Source of the DNA: Pseudomonas monsensis
GTDB lineage: Bacteria; Pseudomonadota; Gammaproteobacteria; Pseudomonadales; Pseudomonadaceae
Length of the DNA: 64,000 nt
Direction of reading: 5' to 3'
Assembly: GCF_014268495.2 (NCBI RefSeq)
Contig: NZ_CP077087.1
Location: forward strand, 3,041,501-3,105,500
Positions 46,858-55,125 of the stretch are shown one piece after another (the first letter of the stretch is position 1; every line of letters begins with the position of its first letter). The position numbers were made by a program, and so were the translations under genes. The notes under the pieces are model-generated. The model searched no databases and was not told where the DNA came from. It saw only the letters and a list, made by a program, of their open reading frames with translations.

Positions 46858-48417
46858 ATGGAATGGTTAGCGGATCCCACGGCCTGGTTAGGCTTGTTGA
46901 CTCTGATCGTGCTGGAACTGGTACTGGGTATCGACAACCTGGTGTTCATCGCAATTCTTGCGGACAAGTTGCCGCCGCATCAGCGTGACCGCGCGCGGAT
47001 CATCGGTTTGTCCCTGGCGCTGATCATGCGTCTGGGCCTGCTGGCGAGTATTTCCTGGTTGGTGACCCTGACGCAGCCTTTGTTCGAAGTGTTCGGCAAG
47101 AGCTTCTCCGGCCGTGACCTGATCATGTTGTTCGGCGGCGTGTTCCTGTTGTTCAAGGCGACGATGGAGTTGCATGAACGGCTGGAAGGGCATATCGGCG
47201 AGCGCTCGACCAACACGGCGTATGCGTTGTTCTGGCCTATCGTCGCGCAGATCGTGGTGCTGGATGCGGTGTTCTCGCTGGATGCGGTGATTACAGCCGT
47301 GGGCATGGTCGATGAACTGGCCGTGATGATGATTGCGGTGATCATTTCGATCGGCCTGATGATCGTCGCGAGCAAGTCGCTGACACGCTTCGTCAACGCC
47401 CACCCGACGGTGATCATGCTGTGTCTGGGCTTCCTGATGATGATCGGCTTTGCCCTGACCGCTGAGGGTCTGGGTTTCCACATCCCGAAAGGTTACTTGT
47501 ACGCCGCTATTGGTTTCTCGATCTTGATCGAGGTGTTCAACCAGGTTGCCCGCGCCCGGCGCAAGCGTTCGATGCAGGGCCTGCGCCCCATGCGTGAGCG
47601 CACGGCACACGCGGTGATGCGCTTGCTCGGCGGGCGCAAGCTGGCGGTCGAGGAGGTCGGCGAAGAGATTTCCGACCTGCTGGATAACGGTGATGTGCCA
47701 AGCGCGGAGCTGTTCGACCGTCGCGAACGGGTGATGATCAGCGGCGTCTTGCAACTGGCCGAGCGGCCGATCCGTGGCTTGATGACCGTGCGTGCCGACG
47801 TCGACACCATTGACCTTGCCGATGACGCTGAGGCGATTCGTACAAAGTTGATGCATTCGTCCTATTCGCGCCTGCCGTTGATTCGCAACGGTGCGGTGGA
47901 TGAACCGCTGGGCTTCGTGCACAAGAAGGAACTGCTCAAGGAGTACCTGGCCGGCAACGAGCCGAACCTGGAACATCTGGTGCGCAAGTCCATCAACCTG
48001 CTCGACAGTTATTCGATCCTCAATGCGCTGGAACAAATGCGCGCGGCTTCGACCCACATCGCCTTTGTGGTCAACGAGTTCGGCGACTTTGTCGGTGTGC
48101 TGACCATGACCGACATCCTTGAGTCGATTGCCGGCGAGTTGCCTGATGCCAGCGAAGTCGAGGGACCGGACGTGATCGAAGAGCGGGGCGGGTTTGTGGT
48201 CAGCGGTGCGTTGAATCTGGCGCGCGTGCGCCAGCTCACTGGTTTCTGCGCTGCGCCTACCGAGGATTACCAGACACTGGCGGGGTTGGTGATGAGCCTG
48301 CTGGATCGGTTGCCGATCATTGGTGATCGACTGGAATACGAAGCCTGGCAAATGACCGTGGAAGCGGTTGAAGAGCGGCGGGTGACGCGGGTGTTGCTGA
48401 CGCGTCACCCGATCTGA
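46858..48417 (+). CDS. TerC-family membrane protein with CBS pair and CorC/HlyC domain
   Basis: 519 residues. The N-terminal half (1-235) has about seven membrane spans and the TerC signature acids: LELVLGIDNLVFIAIL and DAVFSLDAVITAVGMVD. A CBS pair (about 300-425; RPIRGLMTVRADVDTIDL, FGDFVGVLTMTDILESI) and a CorC/HlyC transporter-associated domain (about 435-515) follow. This YoaE/YegH-type arrangement is linked to metal-ion export or membrane metal handling; manganese is known for some TerC proteins. Substrate here is not determined. No yybP-ykoY riboswitch was recognised upstream. Confidence 0.88.
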   Translation: MEWLADPTAWLGLLTLIVLELVLGIDNLVFIAILADKLPPHQRDRARIIGLSLALIMRLGLLASISWLVTLTQPLFEVFGKSFSGRDLIMLFGGVFLLFKATMELHERLEGHIGERSTNTAYALFWPIVAQIVVLDAVFSLDAVITAVGMVDELAVMMIAVIISIGLMIVASKSLTRFVNAHPTVIMLCLGFLMMIGFALTAEGLGFHIPKGYLYAAIGFSILIEVFNQVARARRKRSMQGLRPMRERTAHAVMRLLGGRKLAVEEVGEEISDLLDNGDVPSAELFDRRERVMISGVLQLAERPIRGLMTVRADVDTIDLADDAEAIRTKLMHSSYSRLPLIRNGAVDEPLGFVHKKELLKEYLAGNEPNLEHLVRKSINLLDSYSILNALEQMRAASTHIAFVVNEFGDFVGVLTMTDILESIAGELPDASEVEGPDVIEERGGFVVSGALNLARVRQLTGFCAAPTEDYQTLAGLVMSLLDRLPIIGDRLEYEAWQMTVEAVEERRVTRVLLTRHPI

Positions 48418-48432
48418 ACCATCGTTGTAAGC

Positions 48433-48465
48433 GCAGGAGCTGCCGCAGCCCGTGGCAGCTCCTGC
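48433..48465. other. Perfect 12-bp hairpin after the terC-like gene
   Basis: GCAGGAGCTGCC and GGCAGCTCCTGC with a nine-base loop, 15 bases after the stop. There is no T tract, so it may protect the mRNA end or be a repeat rather than a terminator. A single REP-like unit (GTGCGAGCGGGTTCGCCTGC) follows near 48511. Confidence 0.6.
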
Positions 48466-48614
48466 ACCGATTGACGGTATGTGTGAAATCCGCTGCATCA
48501 CACCGCCCCTGTGCGAGCGGGTTCGCCTGCGAAAGCGATTCGTCCGACGCAACAACGCTGCAGGATGAAATACCCAGCGCTCCAGCCTTCCATCGATAAC
48601 GCTTCACGGCACCT

Positions 48615-49046
48615 TCAGGAAAAGTTCCACCGTGGTGCACGCGTGATCGTGCGCAGTGTGCGCAGCGTCTGGCGCAACCAGGCCAGGTCATGCGGGCGTT
48701 TGCGCGCAGGGGCAGGAGCCTTGATCTTGCCGATGTGCTGGGCGAAGTCCTGTGCCAGCGTTTCTTCGGTGCCGATGCCTTTGAGCCGCTTCAGCAGTTT
48801 GCCGTCCTTGTAGAACAGCACTGTAGGCGTGCCGGTAACCAGTGGATGGCGCGGCGATTGACTGGTGTTGAGCATGTAAATGTTTGCCCGGAGCCGATAC
48901 GGCTCGGCTACCTCACGAAACACCGGCCCGGCCCACTCGCAGGCGGGGCAGTGTTCATTGGCGAAATACAGAATCACCGGGCGCCAGGTTTTCAGGGCTT
49001 TGCGGTAAGTGGGTGGTAGTTCGGCGAAAGGGAAGTTCACACTCAT
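48615..49046 (-). CDS. Thioredoxin-like protein
   Basis: 143 residues from ATG 49046 (MSVNFPFAELPPTYRKALKT), with AAGGAG seven bases upstream. It has a thioredoxin fold with active site Cys-Pro-Ala-Cys in YFANEHCPACEWAGPVF and the cis-proline TGTPTVLFYKDG. The C-terminal tail is basic and Arg-rich (ARKRPHDLAWLRQTLRTL). There is no signal peptide, so it is cytoplasmic. It probably reduces or isomerises protein disulfides; the partner is unknown. Confidence 0.85.
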   Translation of the reverse strand: MSVNFPFAELPPTYRKALKTWRPVILYFANEHCPACEWAGPVFREVAEPYRLRANIYMLNTSQSPRHPLVTGTPTVLFYKDGKLLKRLKGIGTEETLAQDFAQHIGKIKAPAPARKRPHDLAWLRQTLRTLRTITRAPRWNFS

Positions 49047-49301
49047 GACGGTCTCCTTGTCGGGTGCTGCGTGTTCTGTCGACCGTAAGCCAGACTGACC
49101 CGTCCGGCTACTGTCAGAGCTGACAGGTGCACATTGTGTTTTTTTGTGCAGGCTGCCCCGAAATGTGGCCCGAATACCCTCTATGTGTGGCCAACGGTAG
49201 CGTGTCCTCATGACCCCGCGCGTAACACTGCACCGGGCCTTATCTGCATCCCTTTGATTTTGCAGATCTTTCAAACCATTACAGATTCCCCGCCGATCCT
49301 G

Positions 49302-49317
49302 TGGCACACTTTCTGCT
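49302..49317 (+). promoter_or_regulatory. Sigma-54 promoter for the amino-acid transport/catabolic cluster
   Basis: TGGCACACTTTCTGCT has the -24 GG and -12 GC exactly ten bases apart, as RpoN promoters require, with TGGCAC perfect and TGC conserved. It lies about 65 bases before the binding-protein ATG. An enhancer-binding regulator would be needed; none is in the window. The remaining 49047-49301 spacer has no gene. Confidence 0.65.
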
Positions 49318-49342
49318 GTCTATTCCGTAGTAACAAACCGAG

Positions 49343-49358
49343 TTCCGGTATAGCGGAA
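49343..49358. promoter_or_regulatory. Possible operator, inverted repeat TTCCG-N6-CGGAA
   Basis: A perfect five-base inverted repeat, with a further ATTCCG half-site at 49322, lies just downstream of the sigma-54 promoter. It could be a site for the IclR regulator of this cluster; this is inference from position. Confidence 0.35.
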
Positions 49359-49382
49359 TAAACAACCTCTGGAGTGCTTGCC

Positions 49383-50231
49383 ATGCATCGCCGACCTTCC
49401 TTGTTCAAAGCGTGTGTTTTTGTTCTCGCGGCTTCGTCCGCTGTCATGGGTATGGCCCAGGCAGCCGACAGCAAGCTCGACAGTGTGCTGGCCCGTGGAA
49501 AACTGATTGTCGGTACTGGCAGCACGAATGCGCCGTGGCACTTTCAAGGTGCAGACGGCAAGTTGCAGGGCTTTGATATCGACATCGCCCGGATTGTGGC
49601 CAAGGGGCTGTTCAATGATCCGGGCAAGGTCGAATTCGTGGTGCAGTCGTCGGATGCGCGGATTCCCAATCTGCTGACCGACAAGGTCGACATGAGCTGC
49701 CAGTTCATCACCGTGACCGCCAGCCGCGCTCAACAGGTGGCGTTCACCCTGCCGTACTACCGCGAGGGTGTCGGCCTGCTGCTGCCGGCCAACAGCAAGT
49801 ACAAGGAAATCGAAGACCTGCAGGCCGCCGGTGACAGCGTCACCGTGGCCGTGTTGCAAAACGTCTATGCCGAAGAACTGGTGCATCAGGCGCTGCCCAA
49901 AGCCAAGGTCGATCAGTACGACAGCGTTGACCTGATGTATCAGGCGGTGAACTCCGGTCGCGCCGACGCGGCCGCCACCGACCAGTCTTCGGTCAAATAC
50001 CTGATGGTGCAGAACCCGGGTCGCTACCGCAGCCCGACCTACGCCTGGAGCCCGCAGACTTACGCATGCGCAGTGAAGCGCGGCGATCAGGACTGGCTGA
50101 ACTTCGTCAACACGGCGTTGCATGAAGCCATGACCGGTGTCGAATTCCCGACTTACGCGGCGTCGTTCAAGCAATGGTTCGGTGTCGATCTACCGTCGCC
50201 GGCCATCGGTTTCCCCGTCGAATTCAAATGA
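49383..50231 (+). CDS. Amino-acid ABC transporter periplasmic binding protein
   Basis: 282 residues with a signal peptide ending near GMAQAA-DS. The family 3 solute-binding fold shows LDSVLARGKLIVGTGSTNAP, LQGFDIDIARIVAKGLF, LTDKVDMSCQFITVTASRAQ and DQSSVKYLMVQNPG. It binds the substrate in the periplasm and delivers it to the two permeases downstream. GGAG eight bases before ATG 49383 sets the start. It is first in a co-directional set; a nitrogen-type (sigma-54) promoter precedes it. Confidence 0.92.
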   Translation: MHRRPSLFKACVFVLAASSAVMGMAQAADSKLDSVLARGKLIVGTGSTNAPWHFQGADGKLQGFDIDIARIVAKGLFNDPGKVEFVVQSSDARIPNLLTDKVDMSCQFITVTASRAQQVAFTLPYYREGVGLLLPANSKYKEIEDLQAAGDSVTVAVLQNVYAEELVHQALPKAKVDQYDSVDLMYQAVNSGRADAAATDQSSVKYLMVQNPGRYRSPTYAWSPQTYACAVKRGDQDWLNFVNTALHEAMTGVEFPTYAASFKQWFGVDLPSPAIGFPVEFK

Positions 50232-50281
50232 TCCCGTGAGAGCGGGGCGCCTGCATCGCCCCGCTCAAGGTACTGCTGACC

Positions 50282-50944
50282 ATGAACTATCAGTTGAACT
50301 TTGCCGCCGTGTGGCGCGATTTCGACACCTTGCTGGCGGGGCTCGGTCTGGGCCTTGAACTGGCTCTGGTGTCGATCGCCATCGGCTGCGTGATCGGCCT
50401 GCTGATGGCGTTTGCCTTGCTGTCGAAGCATCGCGCCTTGCGGGTACTGGCCTCGGTGTACGTCACGGTGGTGCGTAACACGCCGATTCTGGTGTTGATT
50501 CTGTTGATCTACTTTGCACTGCCGAGCCTGGGCATCCGTCTGGACAAGATCCCGTCGTTCATCATCACCCTGTCGCTGTATGCCGGGGCGTACCTGACCG
50601 AAGTGTTCCGTGGCGGTTTGCTAAGCATTCCCAAAGGGCAGCGCGAAGCGGGGCTGGCCATCGGTCTCGGTGAATGGCAGGTCAAGGCTTACGTGACGGT
50701 GCCGGTGATGCTGCGCAACGTCTTGCCGGCGCTGTCGAACAACTTCATCTCGCTGTTCAAGGACACCTCGCTGGCCGCTGCGATTGCAGTGCCGGAACTG
50801 ACCTATTACGCGCGCAAGATCAATGTCGAAAGCTACCGGGTGATCGAAACCTGGCTGGTGACCACGGCGTTGTATGTCGCGGCCTGTTACCTCATTGCCA
50901 TGCTGCTGCGTTACCTCGAGCAGCGTCTGGCGATTCGCCGATAG
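50282..50944 (+). CDS. Amino-acid ABC transporter permease 1
   Basis: 220 residues and about five membrane spans, of the HisMQ family. The ATPase-contact loop is RGGLLSIPKGQREAGLAIGL. It begins MNYQLNFAAVWRDFDTLLAG, typical of such permeases. It pairs with the second permease, which starts ten bases after its stop. Confidence 0.93.
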   Translation: MNYQLNFAAVWRDFDTLLAGLGLGLELALVSIAIGCVIGLLMAFALLSKHRALRVLASVYVTVVRNTPILVLILLIYFALPSLGIRLDKIPSFIITLSLYAGAYLTEVFRGGLLSIPKGQREAGLAIGLGEWQVKAYVTVPVMLRNVLPALSNNFISLFKDTSLAAAIAVPELTYYARKINVESYRVIETWLVTTALYVAACYLIAMLLRYLEQRLAIRR

Positions 50945-50953
50945 GAGGCCGCG

Positions 50954-51616
50954 ATGTACGAATCCCCGAGTTGGTTGCATGAGTTGTGGGTAGCGCGCGA
51001 GCCGTTGTGGCAAGGCTTCTTGACCAGTGTGCAGGTGTCGGCACTGGCGATTCTGCTCGGCACGATGGTCGGTGTGGTTGCCGGTCTGGTGCTGACCTAC
51101 GGCAAATTCTGGATGCGCGCGCCGTTTCGTTTTTACGTCGACCTGATTCGCGGCACGCCGGTGTTTGTGCTGGTGCTGGCGTGCTTCTACATGGCGCCGG
51201 CACTGGGCTGGCAGATCAGCGCGTTTCAGGCCGGCGCCCTGGGCCTGACGCTGTTCTGCGGCTCGCACGTGGCCGAGATCGTTCGTGGCGCGTTGCAAGC
51301 GTTGCCCCGTGGGCAGATGGAAGCGAGCAAGGCGATCGGCCTGACGTTCTACCAATCCCTCGGCTACGTGCTGTTGCCTCAGGCGCTGCGGCAGATCCTG
51401 CCGACCTGGGTCAACTCGTCCACCGAAATCGTCAAGGCCTCGACCTTGCTCTCGGTGATCGGCGTGGCCGAATTGTTGCTCAGTACTCAACAGATCATCG
51501 CCCGGAACTTCATGACCCTGGAGTTCTACCTGTTCGCCGGTTTTCTGTTCTTCGTCATCAACTACGGCATCGAATTACTCGGCCGGTACATTGAAAAGCG
51601 GGTGGCCCTGCCATGA
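50954..51616 (+). CDS. Amino-acid ABC transporter permease 2
   Basis: 220 residues, HisMQ family, with the EAA-type loop RGALQALPRGQMEASKAIGL and about five spans. GAGG six bases before ATG 50954 supports the start. Its TGA overlaps the ATG of the ATPase gene, so the two are translationally coupled. Confidence 0.93.
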   Translation: MYESPSWLHELWVAREPLWQGFLTSVQVSALAILLGTMVGVVAGLVLTYGKFWMRAPFRFYVDLIRGTPVFVLVLACFYMAPALGWQISAFQAGALGLTLFCGSHVAEIVRGALQALPRGQMEASKAIGLTFYQSLGYVLLPQALRQILPTWVNSSTEIVKASTLLSVIGVAELLLSTQQIIARNFMTLEFYLFAGFLFFVINYGIELLGRYIEKRVALP

Positions 51617-52404
51617 CTCAAGCTCAAGTTTCCTCACAGAATCAGGCGTTGCTGGACATTCGCGGCCTGCACAAACAATACGGTGCGGTGGAAGTGCTCA
51701 AGGGTGTCGATCTGAGCATGCAGCGCGGCAACGTCGTGACGTTGATCGGTTCCAGCGGATCGGGCAAGACCACACTGTTGCGTTGCGTGAACATGCTCGA
51801 AGAGTTCCAGGGCGGGCAGATCCTGCTTGACGGCGAATCCATCGGCTACGACGAGGTCAACGGCAAACGCGTGCGGCATGCCGAGAAAGTCATCGCCCGC
51901 CATCGCGCAATGACTGGCATGGCGTTCCAGCAATTCAACCTGTTCCCGCATTTGACGGCGTTGCAGAACGTCACCCTGGGTCTGCTCAAGGTGAAGAAAA
52001 TGCACAAGGACGAAGCCGTGGTGCTCGCCGAAAAATGGCTGGAACGCGTCGGCCTGCTGGAGCGGCGCAATCACTTTCCCGGGCAGTTGTCCGGCGGTCA
52101 GCAACAGCGCGTGGCGATTGCCCGGGCGATCGCGATGAACCCGAGCCTGATGCTGTTCGACGAAGTCACCTCGGCGCTGGACCCGGAGTTGGTCGGCGAA
52201 GTGCTGAACGTGATCAAGGGCCTGGCCGAAGACGGCATGACCATGTTGCTGGTAACCCACGAAATGCGTTTCGCCTTCGAGGTCTCGGACAAGATCGTGT
52301 TCATGAATCAGGGGCGGATCGAAGAGCAGGGGCCTCCCAAGGAACTGTTCGAACGCCCGCAATCGCCGCGTCTGGCTGAGTTTCTCAAAAGCACGCGGTT
52401 TTAA
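51613..52404 (+). CDS. Amino-acid ABC transporter ATPase
   Basis: 263 residues with Walker A GSSGSGKTTL, signature LSGGQQQRVAIARA, Walker B LMLFDEVTSALD and the switch His in LLVTHEMRFA. It is of the GlnQ/HisP type, cytoplasmic, powering uptake through the two permeases. Coupled to the preceding permease by overlapping stop and start codons. Confidence 0.95.
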   Translation: MTQAQVSSQNQALLDIRGLHKQYGAVEVLKGVDLSMQRGNVVTLIGSSGSGKTTLLRCVNMLEEFQGGQILLDGESIGYDEVNGKRVRHAEKVIARHRAMTGMAFQQFNLFPHLTALQNVTLGLLKVKKMHKDEAVVLAEKWLERVGLLERRNHFPGQLSGGQQQRVAIARAIAMNPSLMLFDEVTSALDPELVGEVLNVIKGLAEDGMTMLLVTHEMRFAFEVSDKIVFMNQGRIEEQGPPKELFERPQSPRLAEFLKSTRF

Positions 52405-52434
52405 TCTGTTGTTTTGTAATCAGGAGAAATACCC

Positions 52435-52824
52435 ATGAGCATTACGCGTTACGGCACCGGCAGCACCGCCGCCGGCGGTCAGCCACGTCCCTTCGCTCGC
52501 GCTGTTGAGGCGGATGGCTGGCTGCATGTGTCCGGCCAGGTGCCGGCGGTGGATGGCGAGATCATCGTTGGTGGCATCGTCGAGCAGACCCACCAGACCA
52601 TGAAGAACCTGATCGCGATTCTCGAAGAGGCCGGTTATGGCCTCGAAGACGTGGTGCGTGCCGGCGTGTGGCTGGACGATCCACGAGATTTCAGCAGTTT
52701 CAACAAGGTCTTCGGCGAGTACTTCAAACCTGAGCACGCCCCGGCGCGAGCCTGTGTGCAGGCGAGCATGATGGTCGATTGCAAGGTCGAGATCGACTGT
52801 ATCGCTTACAAGAAGAAGGCCTGA
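52435..52824 (+). CDS. RidA-family enamine/imine deaminase
   Basis: 129 residues, one RidA/YjgF domain. The substrate-carboxylate-binding Arg105 (in APARACVQASMM) is conserved, so deaminase activity is likely. RidA proteins hydrolyse reactive enamine/imine intermediates released by PLP-dependent dehydratases and deaminases. Its place, 30 bases after the transporter and beside a PLP enzyme, fits this job exactly. It starts MSITRYGTGSTAAGG, with AGGAG upstream. Confidence 0.9.
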   Translation: MSITRYGTGSTAAGGQPRPFARAVEADGWLHVSGQVPAVDGEIIVGGIVEQTHQTMKNLIAILEEAGYGLEDVVRAGVWLDDPRDFSSFNKVFGEYFKPEHAPARACVQASMMVDCKVEIDCIAYKKKA

Positions 52825-52837
52825 ACCGAGGTGACCC

Positions 52838-52909
52838 TATCGCGAGCAGGCTCACTCCTACCGTTGGAATACGTTGTCGTGTAGGAGCGAGCCTGCTCGC
52901 GAAAGCGAT
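52838..52909. repeat. REP pair (REPIN)
   Basis: TATCGCGAGCAGGCTCACTC and the inverse GAGCGAGCCTGCTCGCGAAA flank a 20-base spacer between the RidA and IclR genes. Confidence 0.85.
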
Positions 52910-52968
52910 CTAACCGTCGACAGCGCACTCTCGGTAAACTCCCGGCACTTTCATTGGGAATTGAAGAC

Positions 52969-53733
52969 ATGACCGAAGACACCATCAAACGCCGGGCCCG
53001 TGGTCTGGACCGGGCGTTCGATATCCTCGATTTCCTCAAGGAAATCGGCCAGCCGCTGCGTCCGAACGACATCGCCAACGGCATCGGCAGCCCGAAATCC
53101 ACGGTCTACGAACTGGTGGCGTCACTGCTGGAGCGACGGATTCTGGAGCCGGTGGGCAAGGACGGTCACGTTTATCTCGGCCGGCAGTTGTATTTTCTCG
53201 GGCAGGCGCACCTGCGTCATTTCGACCTCAGCCGCGAGGCCGATCACGCCTTGCAGGAGATCGTCAGCCAGACCCGGGAAACCGCGCAGATGTGCTTGCT
53301 TAACGGGCGCAAATACACGGTGGCGCTGATGAAGGAGGGCGAGCGGCATTTCCGCATTTCTTCCGATATCGGTGAAAACGCGCCGATCCCGTGGACCGCG
53401 TCCGGGCGCCTGCTGCTCGCCCATTTGAGCGACCAACAGATCATCGACTTGATCGACGAAGACGATTTCATCCTGCCCGACGGCGAGCGTCTGCCGCTGG
53501 AACGTTTTCTGGCGGAAATCCGTCAGGCCGGCCTCGATGGCTTCTTCTCTTTCGACAGCGTCGCCGACACCTTTACCCATTGCTTCGCCGCCCCGGTCAA
53601 AGACGCCAACGGCGTGGCCATTTGCACCCTGTGCATCGTCGCCCCTCGGGCCGATGCGAAGAACAATTACAACGACTATCGCCGGGTGTTGATCGAGAGC
53701 GCCAACAGCCTCGCCCGGCGAATCAACGAATAA
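52969..53733 (+). CDS. IclR-family transcriptional regulator
   Basis: 254 residues. N-terminal winged helix (ARGLDRAFDILDFLKEIG, RPNDIANGIGSPKSTVYEL) and a C-terminal GAF-like effector domain (about 80-250; WTASGRLLLAHLSDQQI, CFAAPVKDANGVAICTLCIV). IclR proteins usually control adjacent catabolic genes. Here that would be the transporter and enzymes around it, with a keto-acid or the imported substrate as likely effector. A TTG 15 bases upstream is a less likely start. Confidence 0.92.
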   Translation: MTEDTIKRRARGLDRAFDILDFLKEIGQPLRPNDIANGIGSPKSTVYELVASLLERRILEPVGKDGHVYLGRQLYFLGQAHLRHFDLSREADHALQEIVSQTRETAQMCLLNGRKYTVALMKEGERHFRISSDIGENAPIPWTASGRLLLAHLSDQQIIDLIDEDDFILPDGERLPLERFLAEIRQAGLDGFFSFDSVADTFTHCFAAPVKDANGVAICTLCIVAPRADAKNNYNDYRRVLIESANSLARRINE

Positions 53734-53772
53734 GCGCGGCTGCCTGCGGCCGCGACAGTGAGGAGTTCGACC

Positions 53773-54987
53773 ATGACGACTGCCATCAATTCTGCTGTGG
53801 AAAAGGGCGATGCCGCGATCGGCGCGCATCTGGTGCGTGACGTCAGCCTGCCGGCCCTGGTGCTGCACCGCGGGGCGCTGGAGCACAACATTCGCTGGAT
53901 GCAGACATTCGTCAGCGACAGCGGGGCGCAGCTGGCGCCCCACGGCAAGACCAGCATGACTCCAGCGCTGTTCAAGCGACAGCTTGACGCGGGTGCCTGG
54001 GGCATCACCCTGGCCAGTGCGACCCAGACCCGCGCGGCTTATGCCCACGGCGTACGTCGGGTGTTGATGGCCAATCAGTTGGTCGGTACGCCGAACATGG
54101 CGCTGATCGCCGATCTGCTGGCCGATCCGACGTTCGATTTCTACTGCATGGTCGATCACCCGGACAACGTCGCCGATCTCGGCGCCTACTTCGCCTCGCG
54201 CGGGGTGAAGCTGAACGTGATGATCGAGTACGGCGTGGTCGGCGGTCGTTGCGGTTGCCGCAGTGAGGCGCAAGTTATCGCGCTGGCCAAGGCGATTAAC
54301 GCCCAACCGGCGCTGGCCCTGACCGGCATCGAAGGTTACGAAGGCGTGATTCACGGCGACCACGCGGTCAGCGGCATTCGCCAATTCGCCGCGTCGCTGG
54401 TGCGCCTGGCGGTGCAACTGCAGGACAGCGGCGCATTCGCCATTCCCAAGCCGGTCATCACCGCGTCGGGTTCGGCCTGGTACGACCTGATCGCCGAATC
54501 GTTCGAAGCGCAGAACGCAAGCGGACGCTTTCTCAGCGTGCTGCGTCCGGGCAGTTACGTGGCCCATGACCACGGCATCTACAAAGAGGCGCAGTGCTGC
54601 GTGCTCGACCGTCGCAGTGACTTGCACGAGGGTTTGCGTCCGGCGCTGGAGGTCTGGGCGCATGTGCAGTCGTTGCCGGAGCCAGGGTTCGCAGTGATTG
54701 CCCTGGGCAAGCGCGACGTGGCGTTCGATGCCGGTTTGCCGGTGCCGTTGCTGCGTTACAAGGCCGGCATTGTGCCGGCGGTGGGCGATGACGTGGGCGC
54801 GTGCAAGGTCACGGCAGTGATGGACCAACACGCGTTCATGAGTGTGGCGCCGGGGGTTGAGCTGCGGGTGGGGGACATTATTTCCTTTGGTACCTCGCAC
54901 CCGTGCCTGACGTTCGACAAGTGGCGGGTGGGGTTGCTGGTGGATGAGCAGTTGGCGGTGGTTGAGAGCATGGAGACTTGCTTCTAG
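53773..54987 (+). CDS. PLP-dependent D-amino acid dehydratase/aldolase (DSD1/D-threonine aldolase fold)
   Basis: 404 residues. Alanine-racemase-type N-terminal barrel with the predicted PLP lysine Lys59 in APHGKTSMTP, and a C-terminal D-serine dehydratase-like domain with metal ligands His376 and Cys378 in GTSHPCLTFDKW. The family removes water and ammonia from, or cleaves, D-configured beta-hydroxy amino acids. Next to RidA and a 2-keto-3-deoxygluconate-type kinase, the best-fitting substrate is D-glucosaminate, whose dehydration and deamination gives 2-keto-3-deoxygluconate. That assignment is inference; D-threonine or D-serine remain possible. AGGAG seven bases before ATG 53773 sets the start. 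Confidence 0.85.
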   Translation: MTTAINSAVEKGDAAIGAHLVRDVSLPALVLHRGALEHNIRWMQTFVSDSGAQLAPHGKTSMTPALFKRQLDAGAWGITLASATQTRAAYAHGVRRVLMANQLVGTPNMALIADLLADPTFDFYCMVDHPDNVADLGAYFASRGVKLNVMIEYGVVGGRCGCRSEAQVIALAKAINAQPALALTGIEGYEGVIHGDHAVSGIRQFAASLVRLAVQLQDSGAFAIPKPVITASGSAWYDLIAESFEAQNASGRFLSVLRPGSYVAHDHGIYKEAQCCVLDRRSDLHEGLRPALEVWAHVQSLPEPGFAVIALGKRDVAFDAGLPVPLLRYKAGIVPAVGDDVGACKVTAVMDQHAFMSVAPGVELRVGDIISFGTSHPCLTFDKWRVGLLVDEQLAVVESMETCF

Positions 54988-55011
54988 GGCTTGAGACCGA
55001 GTTGCGGCCAA

Positions 55012-55085
55012 TCGCAGGCAAACCAGCTCCCACAGGGATCTCATGGACTGTGAAGATCATGTGGGCGCTGGCTTGCCAGCGATGA
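55012..55085. repeat. REP pair
   Basis: TCGCAGGCAAACCAGCTCCC and the inverse GGGCGCTGGCTTGCCAGCGA around a 26-base spacer, between the PLP-enzyme and kinase genes. It does not contain a terminator. Confidence 0.75.
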
Positions 55086-55125
55086 GGCCGGATCAAACAC
55101 CACCGAATCAGCAGAGACACACCCG

